Counted from the stretch's first letter, positions 51,594-60,428 are shown. The stretch: 64,000 bases of DNA from JBBREP01 sp038202885 (GCA_038202885.1 JBBREP010000007.1:14589-78588), one strand, 5' to 3'. Translations and numbers: made by a program. Notes: generated from the letters alone by a model not told the origin.

Positions 51594-51884
51594 TCAGACG
51601 GCGGCGGTTGCGGCGGCTTGACGCTCGCGGCGCATCTGGCGACGCTCGTCTTCGGTGAGGCCGCCCCAGATTCCGGAGTCCTGGTTCGTCATCAGCGCGA
51701 ACTCGAGGCACTGCGGCCCGGCGTGGCACTGGGCGCAGATCGCCTTGGCCGCCGCGATCTGGTCGAGGGCCATGCCCGTGGTGCCGATCGGGAAGAACAG
51801 CTCCGGGCTGGTGTCGCGACACAACGCGTGCTCTCGCCAGTCCTCGGCATCCCAATCGTGCGTGCGGATCCATGTGAGCGCCAC
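51594..51884 (-). CDS. WhiB-family Fe-S transcriptional regulator (WhiB1-like)
   Basis: A 96-residue regulator. Four cysteines, C22, C50, C53 and C59, bind a [4Fe-4S] cluster that reacts with NO or O2. GIWGG (71-75) is the conserved turn, and the basic tail contacts DNA. Length and motifs match WhiB1, an essential sigma-A partner in mycobacteria. GTG 51884 is used, with AGGAGG ten bases upstream. Its upstream region carries four helically phased 11-bp repeats. It converges with the PdtaS-like kinase. Confidence 0.92.
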   Translation of the reverse strand: MALTWIRTHDWDAEDWREHALCRDTSPELFFPIGTTGMALDQIAAAKAICAQCHAGPQCLEFALMTNQDSGIWGGLTEDERRQMRRERQAAATAAV

Positions 51885-51914
51885 GGGGTGTCGTCCTCCT
51901 CGTCTCGGACGTCG

Positions 51915-51958
51915 TATTGTCGTCGTATCGTCGAAATATCGTCGAAATATCGTCGTCG
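51915..51958. repeat. four 11-bp direct repeats (iteron-like) upstream of whiB
   Basis: Units at 51915-51925 (TATTGTCGTCG), 51926-51936 (TATCGTCGAAA), 51937-51947 (TATCGTCGAAA) and 51948-51958 (TATCGTCGTCG). The period is exactly 11 bp, so one face of the helix presents the same bases. They lie 31-74 bases upstream of the whiB GTG, just beyond its ribosome site. They could bind a regulator cooperatively or fold in the 5' leader. Confidence 0.75.
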
Positions 51959-52037
51959 TGTCTTCGCGTCGTGCCGTGTCGTGTGGTCGCGCGGGCTTGC
52001 ATCCTGCGCGCCTGACGTGCCCGTCAACGTACCGGCG

Positions 52038-52054
52038 TTGCATGCCATGTGCAA
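52038..52054. promoter_or_regulatory. inverted repeat in the whiB upstream region
   Basis: TTGCA, seven bases, TGCAA (52038-52054), about 155 bp upstream of whiB. A second near-palindrome, GGAACGTGTTCC, lies at 52087-52098. Both are candidate sites for regulators shared with the divergent GDPD gene; CRP controls whiB1 in mycobacteria but its consensus is not matched exactly. Confidence 0.35.
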
Positions 52055-52159
52055 GGGCTGTGACCTGGTCTTTTGACGGTGGAACTGGAACGTGTTCCCG
52101 TTTGTTACCAGTATGTCCGAATGCCATTGATGTGACTCAAGGGGCGTACGGGGGAGGGT

Positions 52160-52924
52160 TTGGCCGAAGTGTCTGGTGTGCATCGTGACGCGGGAGAGCC
52201 GCCGAAGTCACGACCGGGACGGCCGCTCGTGCTCGGCCATCGCGGCGCGTCGCACCGCGCCCCGGAGAACACAGTCGAGGCCTTTGCCCTCGCTGCGGCC
52301 ATGGGTGCCGACGGGGTGGAACTCGACGTGCATCGCTGCGCCGACGGCGCGCTGGTGGTGCATCACGATGCTGACATCGCCGGCTTCGGGCTGATCAAAG
52401 ACGCCGATCTGGGCGCGCTGCGAACGGCCCGACCCGACGTGCCGACGCTCGCCGAAGCGCTCGACGCGTGCGCCGGGATGCGTTTGGTCAACATCGAGAT
52501 GAAGTGCTGTTCCTGGGATCCCGATCCCGATCCTGCGCGCGTCGTCGCACGTGGCGTCGCCGCGCAGGTCGCAGCGCGCGACACCTATGCCACCACGGTC
52601 GTGTCGTCGTTCGACCTGTCGATGATCGACGATCTGCGCGCCATCGACGACGCACTCACCACGGGGTGGCTGATCCAGGGCAAGGACCCGGCGCAGTTGC
52701 TCGCCAAGGCCCGTGATCGTGGCCACCGTTGGTTGCATCCCGATTGGGGCAACCTGCTGGTGCATCTCGACGCGACGATGGCGGCGGCGCGCGACGCCGA
52801 CGTGTCGATCGCCACCTGGACGGTCGATGACCCCGACGCGATGCGCGCGTTCGCGGCCGCGGGCGTCGGCGTGATCATCACGAACGAACCCGACACGGCA
52901 CTGCGCGCACTCGCTACGGCCTGA
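52160..52924 (+). CDS. glycerophosphodiester phosphodiesterase
   Basis: A 254-residue TIM-barrel enzyme hydrolysing glycerophosphodiesters to glycerol-3-phosphate and an alcohol. The catalytic His is H27 in LGHRGASHRAPENT, with E54 and D56 in VELDVHRCADG forming the metal site and a second His in VVHHD. NIEMKC supplies another acidic ligand. No signal peptide is seen, so it is probably cytoplasmic. The TTG start follows a strong GGGGAGGG ribosome site. Confidence 0.9.
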   Translation: MAEVSGVHRDAGEPPKSRPGRPLVLGHRGASHRAPENTVEAFALAAAMGADGVELDVHRCADGALVVHHDADIAGFGLIKDADLGALRTARPDVPTLAEALDACAGMRLVNIEMKCCSWDPDPDPARVVARGVAAQVAARDTYATTVVSSFDLSMIDDLRAIDDALTTGWLIQGKDPAQLLAKARDRGHRWLHPDWGNLLVHLDATMAAARDADVSIATWTVDDPDAMRAFAAAGVGVIITNEPDTALRALATA

Positions 52925-52972
52925 CGACGTTCTGTCGTCCGGTCCTGCTCGCCGCCTGGTCGCGCGGCCGGC

Positions 52973-53911
52973 TTACGAGGCCGGTTCGTCGACGGTGAAT
53001 GGTGTGACGAGCGTGATGGCGTCGGGCACGTGCGTGATCACGAGTCGTGACGCGTCGCCGAGGTCGTCGCCGTCGACCTGGTGCGCGAGAGGTCGGCGCG
53101 CCGTCACAACACAACGACCGATATCGGTGCGGCGTTCCACACCTTTGCGGCGCCGGAGGAATCGCCCCGAACCCATCGCGGATGCCGAACTGCCGAGCAA
53201 CGTGACGACGTCGAGGCGTGTGAATGCCGTCAGCGCCAGTGGTGTGTGCAGTCCGGCCGCGGGCTCCACGTGAAGGGGCCGATGGCCGAGGTAGGTATAG
53301 GGCGACATCTTGTGCACGATCGCGAAGTAGACGCCGTCGATACATTCACCGTCGCCAAGTTCGAGATCGAACCCCGGTGATGAACGGTCGAAGCCGCGAA
53401 GCCACGTGTCGAACGCGGCCGCGACATAGATCGCATGCGCGGCATGGCGCTTGAACCGCCCGTAGCGCTCCACCTGGCGGATGACGGCGGCGTCGAAGCC
53501 GAGGCCGCAGTGGAACAAGAAGTGACGGTCGTTGACGCGGCCGACGCCGATGCGCGTGGTGCTGTTCGTCTCGAGGCTTTGGATCAAGACCGACGCAGCG
53601 TCGACCGGGTCGGTCGGAACGCCGATCGATTGCGCGTACACGTTGGTGGAGCCACCGGGGAGCGGCGCGAGCATCGTGGGCGTGCCGACGAGCCCGTTGG
53701 CCGCTTCGTTGAGCGTGCCGTCACCGGCGAGCACGACGACGAGATCGACGCCGTCGGCCGCGGCCTTGGCCGCGAGTTCAGTGGCATGGCCGCGATGCGT
53801 GGTTTCGACCGCTTCGAGGTCGTGGTCGGCGGCGAGCGCCTTGCGGATCACGACGCGCCGGCGTGCGCTGTAGGACGATGCCACGGCGTTGGCAATGAGC
53901 AGGATCCGCAT
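52973..53911 (-). CDS. diacylglycerol/lipid kinase family protein
   Basis: A 312-residue lipid kinase of the YegS/DgkB type. The ATP site is VVLAGDGTLNEAANGL (about 59-74), with PLPGGSTNVYA as the second glycine loop. It phosphorylates diacylglycerol or a related lipid. The gene is divergent from the uracil-DNA glycosylase, and their -10 boxes meet at 53921-53930. It converges on the GDPD gene; both concern lipid headgroup turnover, though they are on opposite strands. Confidence 0.88.
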   Translation of the reverse strand: MRILLIANAVASSYSARRRVVIRKALAADHDLEAVETTHRGHATELAAKAAADGVDLVVVLAGDGTLNEAANGLVGTPTMLAPLPGGSTNVYAQSIGVPTDPVDAASVLIQSLETNSTTRIGVGRVNDRHFLFHCGLGFDAAVIRQVERYGRFKRHAAHAIYVAAAFDTWLRGFDRSSPGFDLELGDGECIDGVYFAIVHKMSPYTYLGHRPLHVEPAAGLHTPLALTAFTRLDVVTLLGSSASAMGSGRFLRRRKGVERRTDIGRCVVTARRPLAHQVDGDDLGDASRLVITHVPDAITLVTPFTVDEPAS

Positions 53912-53920
53912 TGCTCGGGG

Positions 53921-53930
53921 AGCCTACGTT
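53921..53930. promoter_or_regulatory. TA-sharing divergent -10 boxes, lipid kinase and udg
   Basis: The decamer AGCCTACGTT contains TAGGCT on the minus strand (53926-53921, 9 bases before the kinase ATG) and TACGTT on the plus strand (53925-53930, 8 bases before the GTG of udg). They share the central TA, like the acyl-CoA dehydrogenase pair at 7733-7742. Confidence 0.55.
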
Positions 53931-53938
53931 GACTCGCT

Positions 53939-54640
53939 GTGGCCCGCCGTGACCGAACCGACTCGTTGGCACGGTTGTCTGACGAGATCAGCGCCTGCCG
54001 CGCGTGTGCCCGGTTGGTGGCCTGGCGCGAGGAAATCGCGCACGACAAACGGGCCTCGTTCGCGAATGAGGAGTACTGGGGCCGGGGCGTACCCGGGTTC
54101 GGTGATCCGCAGGCGCGGCTACTCATCGTCGGGCTGGCCCCGGCCGCGCACGGGGCGAACCGAACCGGGCGTGTGTTCACGGGTGATCGCTCGGGCGATT
54201 TCTTGTTCGCGTCGCTGCATCGGTGTGGTTACGCGAACCAAGCGCGTTGCGTGGCGCGTGACGACGGCCTGAAGCTGCGCGACGCCTACGTGGCCGCCGC
54301 GGTGCGGTGTGCGCCGCCCGCGAACAAGCCGACGCCTGCCGAGCGCGACACGTGCCGCCCGTTCCTCGTGCGTGAGCTGACCCTGCTCACCGAGGGGCGC
54401 GTGATCGTTGCGTTGGGTGCGTTCGCCTACGACGCGATCTGGGCGACGCTGCGCGAGGCCGGCGTCGACCTACCGGCGCGACGAGCCCGCTTCGGCCACC
54501 TCGTCGAGCAACCGGCCTCGCAGTACACGATCGTGTGCTCATTTCACCCGAGCCAACAGAACACCTTCACCGGCCGGCTCACCGAACCCATGCTCGACGC
54601 CGTCTTCACCCGGGCCCGCGCGCTCACGACACCGTTGTGA
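53939..54640 (+). CDS. udgB: family 5 uracil-DNA glycosylase (UdgB type)
   Basis: A 233-residue DNA repair enzyme excising uracil and related deaminated bases. GLAPAAHGANRTGR (65-78) is motif A of family 5, which lacks the catalytic Asp/Asn of other families, and HPSQQNTFTG is motif C. Four cysteines (C20, C23, C124, C139) form the expected [4Fe-4S] site. GTG 53939 follows TACGTT by eight bases. Confidence 0.9.
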   Translation: MARRDRTDSLARLSDEISACRACARLVAWREEIAHDKRASFANEEYWGRGVPGFGDPQARLLIVGLAPAAHGANRTGRVFTGDRSGDFLFASLHRCGYANQARCVARDDGLKLRDAYVAAAVRCAPPANKPTPAERDTCRPFLVRELTLLTEGRVIVALGAFAYDAIWATLREAGVDLPARRARFGHLVEQPASQYTIVCSFHPSQQNTFTGRLTEPMLDAVFTRARALTTPL

Positions 54641-54651
54641 TGATGTGACGG

Positions 54652-55524
54652 TTACTTGAGCAGGGCGATGAGTTCGGCGATGCCGTAGCCGAGGCCGACG
54701 GTGCCGAGGATCGAGCCGAGCGCGAACCGGAGGTGGCGGTCGCTCGCCTGGATCGCGAAGTGCGCGCCGAGCCGAGCGCCGGGGACCACGCCCAGACATA
54801 GCGGGAGCGCGTACACCCAGTTCACGGTGCCCTCGTAGATGTGCGTCAGGGACGACGGAATGGCGATGAGCCCGACACACGCCAGCGAGGTGGCGACGGT
54901 CTCCTTCAGCGGGAGCTTGAGCCAGCCGCGAAAGGTCGGTGCCATGAAGATGCCGCCGCCCACACCGAGGAAGCCGGACAGCGCGCCGGCGCCGAGTCCG
55001 ATGACGGCACATGCGAACGTCGGGAGCGTGAGCCGTGGGGGTGCCGCGGTCGTGGGCGCGGCCGTCGGCGCGGCCGTGGGCTGGGGCGCGTGGGTGAGCG
55101 TGCGGGCGGTGGTGCGCGCGCCGTCGGCTCCGGTGGCCACCGGCACTGGTGTCCTCGGCGGGCGCGACGCTCGGTACGCGGTGAACAGCACAAGCCCCGC
55201 GGTGAGCAGCATCTGCACGTGGCCTTTGCCCGGGAAGTGCACCGAGGCGACGGCCCCGGCGACGCTCGCGGCGCAGCCCCACGGCGCAACCTTGGCGACG
55301 ACGGACCAGCGCACGAGGCGCTCGCGGTGATAGCGCATGGCACCGGCGATCGCCGACGGCAGGACCGAGGGAAGCGTGGAGCCGATGCCCTCGATCGGCG
55401 TTGCGCCAAGCACCCGGATACCGGGCGTCGAGATCACCGCGCCGCCCACGCCGAACATCGCCGACAGGACACCAGTGAGCACGCCGAGGAACACGCACAG
55501 CGCAATCACGAACCCGACCGGCAC
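54652..55524 (-). CDS. sulfite exporter TauE/SafE family permease
   Basis: A 290-residue membrane protein of two TSUP halves, with signatures VLSAMFGVGGAVISTPGIRV (about 17-36) and ALSGFLGVGGGIFMAPTFRG. A cytoplasmic linker of Pro/Thr/Ala-rich sequence (PQPTAAPTAAPTTAAPP) joins the halves. GTG 55524 is preferred over the longer ORF, because TACAGT lies six bases upstream (55536-55531) and the added N-terminus has no membrane helix. Substrate unknown. It is divergent from the DapA-like gene. Confidence 0.85.
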   Translation of the reverse strand: MPVGFVIALCVFLGVLTGVLSAMFGVGGAVISTPGIRVLGATPIEGIGSTLPSVLPSAIAGAMRYHRERLVRWSVVAKVAPWGCAASVAGAVASVHFPGKGHVQMLLTAGLVLFTAYRASRPPRTPVPVATGADGARTTARTLTHAPQPTAAPTAAPTTAAPPRLTLPTFACAVIGLGAGALSGFLGVGGGIFMAPTFRGWLKLPLKETVATSLACVGLIAIPSSLTHIYEGTVNWVYALPLCLGVVPGARLGAHFAIQASDRHLRFALGSILGTVGLGYGIAELIALLK

Positions 55525-55587
55525 GGACGGACTGTAGGCGAGCGAATCTCGCCGGAACGCGTCGGGCGGGGCCACTACAGTTGTTCC
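55525..55587. promoter_or_regulatory. divergent leaderless promoters of tauE-like and dapA-like genes
   Basis: On the minus strand TACAGT (55536-55531) is followed by CCGTCC and GTG 55524. On the plus strand TACAGT (55576-55581) is followed by TGTTCC and ATG 55588. The hexamers are identical, and both starts have spacing of six. Confidence 0.6.
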
Positions 55588-56487
55588 ATGGCCGCGAGCA
55601 TCGACCTCCACGGGGTGTGGATACCGCTGATCACGCCGTTCGCCGCCGACGGCAGCGTCGATGTTGCTGCGGTCGAACGGCTCAGCAACGAGTATCTGGA
55701 TGCGGGCGCGGTGGGAATCGTGGCCCTCGGCACCACCGGTGAGTCACCCGCGCTCGACGCTGCTGAGAAGCAGTCGGTGATCGACGCGTGCTCGCGCGGG
55801 TGTGTGTCGCGCGGCGCGGCGTTGATGGTGGGCACCGGCACGAACAGCACGCGCACCACGATCAGCGCGACCAAAGCGTTGGCAGGTATCCCGGCGCTCA
55901 CGAGCGCGCTCGTGGTAGTGCCGTATTACGTGCGCCCGTCGGAGGCTGGAATCGTCGAGCACATCAAGGCGGTTGCGGCCGAGAGTCCCGTGCCCGTGGT
56001 GCTGTACAACATCCCGTACCGCACCGGCCGTGGGCTCGGTGCGAGCGCCATCCTCGAGTTGGCGCGCACGCCGAATGTCGCCGGCTTGAAGCAGTCTGTG
56101 GGTGCACTCGACGCCGACACGCTGGAGGTGTTGCGCGACGCGCCCGACGGGTTCGGCGTGCTCGCTGGCGAAGACACCTACATCGAGCCGACGATCTTCA
56201 TGGGTGGGCACGGCGCCATTGCTGCGGCGGCGCACGTCTGCACGGAACGGTTCGTGGCGATGGTCGAGTGCGGCTTGCACGGCAAAGTCGATGACGGTCG
56301 CCGCCATGCCGAGGCGCTCCTCGAGGTCGTGCAAGCCGGGTTCGCGGAGCCGAACCCCGCGGTGTGGAAAGCCGCGCTGCATGCGCAGGGTCGCATCGCA
56401 ACGCCCGACGTGCGTGCCCCGATGACCAACGCGAGCACCGCCGCCACCGACCGGCTCCTGCGAGCCATCGACCGCGCCGCGGTCTGA
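55588..56487 (+). CDS. dapA: 4-hydroxy-tetrahydrodipicolinate synthase (DapA)-like lyase
   Basis: A 299-residue (beta/alpha)8 lyase of the NAL/DHDPS family. K168 (AGLKQSVGAL) forms the Schiff base with pyruvate, Y140 (VVLYNIPYRTG) is the general acid, and GTTGESPAL (48-56) binds the carboxylate. It condenses pyruvate with aspartate semialdehyde in lysine synthesis, or acts as a related aldolase. Position beside no other lysine gene leaves some doubt. The longer frame beginning at 54841 overlaps the tauE-like gene and is rejected. Confidence 0.82.
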   Translation: MAASIDLHGVWIPLITPFAADGSVDVAAVERLSNEYLDAGAVGIVALGTTGESPALDAAEKQSVIDACSRGCVSRGAALMVGTGTNSTRTTISATKALAGIPALTSALVVVPYYVRPSEAGIVEHIKAVAAESPVPVVLYNIPYRTGRGLGASAILELARTPNVAGLKQSVGALDADTLEVLRDAPDGFGVLAGEDTYIEPTIFMGGHGAIAAAAHVCTERFVAMVECGLHGKVDDGRRHAEALLEVVQAGFAEPNPAVWKAALHAQGRIATPDVRAPMTNASTAATDRLLRAIDRAAV

Positions 56488-56557
56488 AACAGCGCTGCGC
56501 CGAACTCGCCGGTCACTTGCCCCGGCGTCCGGTGGTGTACCGGGGTGTGTTGGTTCC

Positions 56558-56569
56558 TAGCCTGGGGCC
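56558..56569 (+). promoter_or_regulatory. leaderless promoter of the small membrane protein
   Basis: TAGCCT (56558-56563) followed by GGGGCC and ATG 56570. Confidence 0.5.
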
Positions 56570-56773
56570 ATGAATCGTCGGACTGCGAACGTGCTCCTGG
56601 TCACCTGTGGGTGGACCTTCTTCGTGTGGATCGTCGCCGTCAAGAACCTGGTGATCAACGACCACACCGCGGCGTTCCGCGCCGTCCACCTCGTGCTCGC
56701 GTTGGTATCGCTCGGCCTCGGTGCCGCCGTCGGCGTCATCGGCTGGAAAGCGCGCCGACCCACTGGGGTCTGA
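56570..56773 (+). CDS. small two-helix membrane protein
   Basis: A 67-residue protein with two hydrophobic helices (about 7-27 and 39-60) and short charged ends. Similar small SCO-type membrane proteins of unknown role occur in actinobacteria near kgd. It has its own leaderless promoter. The gene converges on kgd, whose stop is 55 bases away. I do not assign a function. Confidence 0.7.
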   Translation: MNRRTANVLLVTCGWTFFVWIVAVKNLVINDHTAAFRAVHLVLALVSLGLGAAVGVIGWKARRPTGV

Positions 56774-56828
56774 TTGCACCCGACGGCGTATAGCGCCGCG
56801 TGGTGCAGAGGAAAACCGGTTTGGGGGG

Positions 56829-59800
56829 CTAGAGGTCGGCGAAGGCTGCGGTGAGGATGCGTTCTTGTTCTTCGTCGTGGACCTTGCTGGAGCCGCTCGC
56901 CGGGCTGGCGCTGGCGTCGCGGGCCACCGAACGGGTTTCGAGGCGATCAGGGAGCAACTCGCGCATTGCTTGGCGGGCATAGATGCGTGCGCCCATGTTC
57001 TCGGGCTCTTCTTGCACCCACACCACCGATTCGAGTGCGGGGTAGCGCAACACCGTTGCCGAGAGCTCGGCCGTGGGGATCGGGTAGAGCTGTTCGACCC
57101 GCACCACCGCGGCAGGCGCGCCGGCCTTGTCGCGTCGCTCGATGAGTTCGTGGCCGATCTTGCCGGTGCACACGATGAGCCGTCGGACCGCCGAGGGTTC
57201 GAGCGCGCCCGCGTCCACGAGCGTCTTGCGGAAGCTGCCTGCAGTGAGTTCGTCGACGCGTGATGCCGTCGCCGGCATGCGCAGGTAGCGCTTTGGTGTG
57301 AACACCACGAGCGGTTTGCGTTCTGCTTCGCGCACTTGGCGGCGGAGCAGGTGGAAGTAGTTCGCCGCGGTCGTGGGGTAGGCGACGCGGATGTTGTCGT
57401 CGGCGCACAGCGCGAGGAATCGTTCGATGCGCGCGCTCGAGTGTTCGGGCCCCTGGCCCTCGAAGCCGTGCGGGAGCAGCAACACGAGCCCGCAGCGCTG
57501 CCCCCATTTGTCCTCGGCGGCCACGATGAACTGGTCGATGATCGCCTGGCCCACGTTGGCGAAGTCGCCGAACTGTGCTTCCCAGCACACGAGCGCGTCA
57601 CGATCCGCCGTCGAATAGCCGTACTCGAAGCCGAGCGCGGCGTACTCCGACAGCACCGAGTCGTAGATCATGAACGGTGCCTGCGCCGCGTCGAGATGGG
57701 CAAGCGGCGTGTACTCGGCCTCGGTATGGAAGTCGACGAGTGTGGCGTGGCGTTGGCTGAAGGTGCCGCGCCGCGTGTCCTGTCCGGCGACGCGCACGGG
57801 TGTGCCTTCGAGCAGCAACGAGCCGAACGCGAGCGCCTCGGCGGTGGCCCAGTCGACGTGATCGGTGTCGAAACCGGCGCGGCGAGACCCGAGGATGCGG
57901 CCGAGTTTCGGGTGCACGGTGAAATCGTCGGGGAACGTCGTGAGCGCGGTGACGATCCGGTCGAGGCGGGCTCGGTCGACGCCCGTGTCGACCGTGGCGG
58001 CGACGCGACGTTCGGGTTCGGTCTCGCCCCAACCGCTGCCGTGCGGTGAAGTGTCGTGGGTCTCCACGAACGCGCTCTCCAGCTTCGTGCGGTAGTCCTC
58101 GAGCATGCCTTCGCACGCGTCGACGGTGAGATCGCCGCGGTTCACGAGCACTTCGGTGTAGAGCTTGCGGACCGAGCGGCGCTGCGCGATCAACTCGTAC
58201 ATGCGCGGCTGGGTGAACGCTGGCTCGTCGCCCTCGTTGTGGCCGTAGCGCCGATAGCAGACCATGTCGACGACGACATCTTTCTTCCAACGCTGGCGGA
58301 ACGCGAACGCAAGCCGGATCACGCGCACCGCGGCTTCGGGGTCGTCGCCGTTCACGTGGAAGATCGGCGCTTGCACGCCCTTGGCGATGTCGGTGCAGTG
58401 GACGGTCGAGCGCGCGAACGTCGGTGAGGTGGTGAAACCGAGCTGGTTGTTGACCACGATGTGGACCGTGCCGCCGACGTCGTAACCCGGCAGCTCCGAC
58501 AGGTTGAGCGTTTCGGCGACTACACCCTGACCAGCGAACGCGGCGTCGCCATGAATGAGTACCGGCAGCACGCGGTCGTGATCGCCGTCAGCCGTGCGGT
58601 CTTGTTTGGCGCGCGCCATACCTTCGACGACGGGGTCGACGGCTTCGAGGTGACTCGGGTTCGCGGCGAGCGTCACCGCAATCGGCGTGCCGTGGCGAGT
58701 AGGGAAATCTCCGTGCGCACCGAGGTGGTACTTCACGTCGCCCGAGCCCTGCGGCACGTTCGGGTCGAGCACACCTTCGAACTCCAAGAAGATCTGGCCA
58801 TAGCTCTTGCCCACGATGTTGGCGAGCACGTTCAGCCGGCCGCGGTGGGCCATGCCCATCACGACCTCGCGCATGCCCACCGTCGCGGCCTCTTCCAGGA
58901 GGAACTCAAGCATCGGGATCAGCGTCTCTGCGCCTTCGAGCGAGAAACGCTTCTGTCCGAGGTACTTCGTGTGCAGAAACTTCTCGAAGGCCTCGGCCGC
59001 GTTGAGCGACAGCAAGATTTCCTTCTTGTCGTCGAACGTCGTCTCGTACGCCGTGCCTTCGACGTGGTCCTGGATCCAGGCCTTTTGGTCGTATTCCTGG
59101 ATGTGCATGTATTCGACGCCGGTGGTGCGCGCGTAGGCGTCGCGCAGCACACCCAAGATGTCGCGCAACGTCATCGTGCGCTGCCCTGCGAGCCCTCCGG
59201 TGGGAAATTCTCGGTCGAGGTCCCAGATCGACAGGCCCCAGTGCGTGATGTCGAGCTCAGGGTGCGTGTGTGGCTCGGCGCGCGCGAGGGGATCGAGGTT
59301 CGCGATGAGATGCCCGCGCACCCGATACATGTTGATCAGTTGTTGCACGCGGATCGCCTTTTCGGCGAGCGCCGTCGTGTCGTCGAGCGGCTGGGCGTCG
59401 CGCATCCACCGGGCTGGCTCGTACGGCACCCCGAAACTGTGGAAGATGTCGTCGTAGAAGCCGTCGCCGCCGAGCAAGAGCTTGTGGATCGCGTTGAGGA
59501 ACTCGCCCGACTCCGCGCCTTGGATCACCCGATGGTCGTAGGTGCTCGTGAGCGTGACGACCTTGCTCACGCCAACGCGCGCCAACGTGTGCGGGTCGGC
59601 ACCCTGATACTCCGGCGGGTAGTCGATCGAGCCCACGCCGACGATCACGCCCTGGCCGGGCATGAGCCGGGGCACCGAATGCATCGTGCCGATCATCCCC
59701 GGGTTCGTGAGTGACACGGTGGTGTTCGCGAAATCGTCGGGCGTGATCTGCTTCGCGCGCACGCGCCGCAACAATTCTTCGTACGCCGCGTGGAATTGCG

Positions 59801-60428
59801 CGAAGTCGAAGGTGTCGGCCGACTTCACGTTCGGCACCACGAGCGTGCGTGAGCCGTCGGGCTTCTGCTGATCGATCGCGAGCCCAAGGTTCACGTGCTG
59901 GTGATGGACGACCGCGGGCTGGCCGTCGACGAGCCCGTAGCTCGAGTTCATGCCGGGCGTGGTGCGCAGCGCGCGGAGCACCGCGAAACCGATGAGGTGC
60001 GTGAAGCTGACCTTGCCGCCGCCAGTACGGCCCAGATGGTTGTTGAGGATCTGGCGGTTGATCTCGAGGAGCTTGGCCGGGATCGTCCGCACCGACGTCG
60101 CGGTGGGGACGCCGAGGCTCAACTCCATGTTCGTCACGATCGCCTTGGCTGGGCCCTTGATCGGCGTCGCCTCCTCGCCGTCGAGGACGTTGATCGTGCG
60201 CGGCCCGCTTGGCGCGGCTACCCCCCGCACCGGCGCGGGCGGCGAAGGTGTCGCGGCGACGGGCGACGCCGTCACCGTCGCGGCGGGCACGGTTGCTGCG
60301 CGCGGCGTGTAGTCGGCGAAGAACTCTTGCCACGCGAGGGCGATGGAGGCAGGGTTGTCCTGATAGCGCCGGTACATCTCGTCGACGAGCCCGGCGTTCG
60401 GCCCCAGCTCGTCGCTCTGGTCGGTCAT
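56829..60428 (-). CDS. kgd: multifunctional 2-oxoglutarate decarboxylase/dehydrogenase (E2-E1 fusion)
   Basis: A 1199-residue fusion found in actinobacteria. After a short E1-like helix (about 10-42, VDEMYRRYQDNPASIALAWQ) and a Pro/Ala/Val linker come a succinyltransferase-like core and the thiamine-diphosphate E1 module. The core spans about 105-335, with the catalytic HxxxD-like TYDHRVIQGAESG. The E1 module spans about 350-1195, with GMAHRGRLN and GDAAFAGQGVV motifs. It decarboxylates 2-oxoglutarate to succinate semialdehyde, forms hydroxyoxoadipate, or feeds the dehydrogenase complex. The ATG at 60428 has GAGGA nearby; 60446 is an alternative. Confidence 0.95.
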   Translation of the reverse strand: MTDQSDELGPNAGLVDEMYRRYQDNPASIALAWQEFFADYTPRAATVPAATVTASPVAATPSPPAPVRGVAAPSGPRTINVLDGEEATPIKGPAKAIVTNMELSLGVPTATSVRTIPAKLLEINRQILNNHLGRTGGGKVSFTHLIGFAVLRALRTTPGMNSSYGLVDGQPAVVHHQHVNLGLAIDQQKPDGSRTLVVPNVKSADTFDFAQFHAAYEELLRRVRAKQITPDDFANTTVSLTNPGMIGTMHSVPRLMPGQGVIVGVGSIDYPPEYQGADPHTLARVGVSKVVTLTSTYDHRVIQGAESGEFLNAIHKLLLGGDGFYDDIFHSFGVPYEPARWMRDAQPLDDTTALAEKAIRVQQLINMYRVRGHLIANLDPLARAEPHTHPELDITHWGLSIWDLDREFPTGGLAGQRTMTLRDILGVLRDAYARTTGVEYMHIQEYDQKAWIQDHVEGTAYETTFDDKKEILLSLNAAEAFEKFLHTKYLGQKRFSLEGAETLIPMLEFLLEEAATVGMREVVMGMAHRGRLNVLANIVGKSYGQIFLEFEGVLDPNVPQGSGDVKYHLGAHGDFPTRHGTPIAVTLAANPSHLEAVDPVVEGMARAKQDRTADGDHDRVLPVLIHGDAAFAGQGVVAETLNLSELPGYDVGGTVHIVVNNQLGFTTSPTFARSTVHCTDIAKGVQAPIFHVNGDDPEAAVRVIRLAFAFRQRWKKDVVVDMVCYRRYGHNEGDEPAFTQPRMYELIAQRRSVRKLYTEVLVNRGDLTVDACEGMLEDYRTKLESAFVETHDTSPHGSGWGETEPERRVAATVDTGVDRARLDRIVTALTTFPDDFTVHPKLGRILGSRRAGFDTDHVDWATAEALAFGSLLLEGTPVRVAGQDTRRGTFSQRHATLVDFHTEAEYTPLAHLDAAQAPFMIYDSVLSEYAALGFEYGYSTADRDALVCWEAQFGDFANVGQAIIDQFIVAAEDKWGQRCGLVLLLPHGFEGQGPEHSSARIERFLALCADDNIRVAYPTTAANYFHLLRRQVREAERKPLVVFTPKRYLRMPATASRVDELTAGSFRKTLVDAGALEPSAVRRLIVCTGKIGHELIERRDKAGAPAAVVRVEQLYPIPTAELSATVLRYPALESVVWVQEEPENMGARIYARQAMRELLPDRLETRSVARDASASPASGSSKVHDEEQERILTAAFADL

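Noticed and set aside
51597..52002. Long frames overlapping whiB and the iterons
   Set aside because: They translate the 11-bp and 15-bp repeats into low-complexity peptides (TSTGHTSTGH-like); the Cys4 WhiB frame is the real gene.
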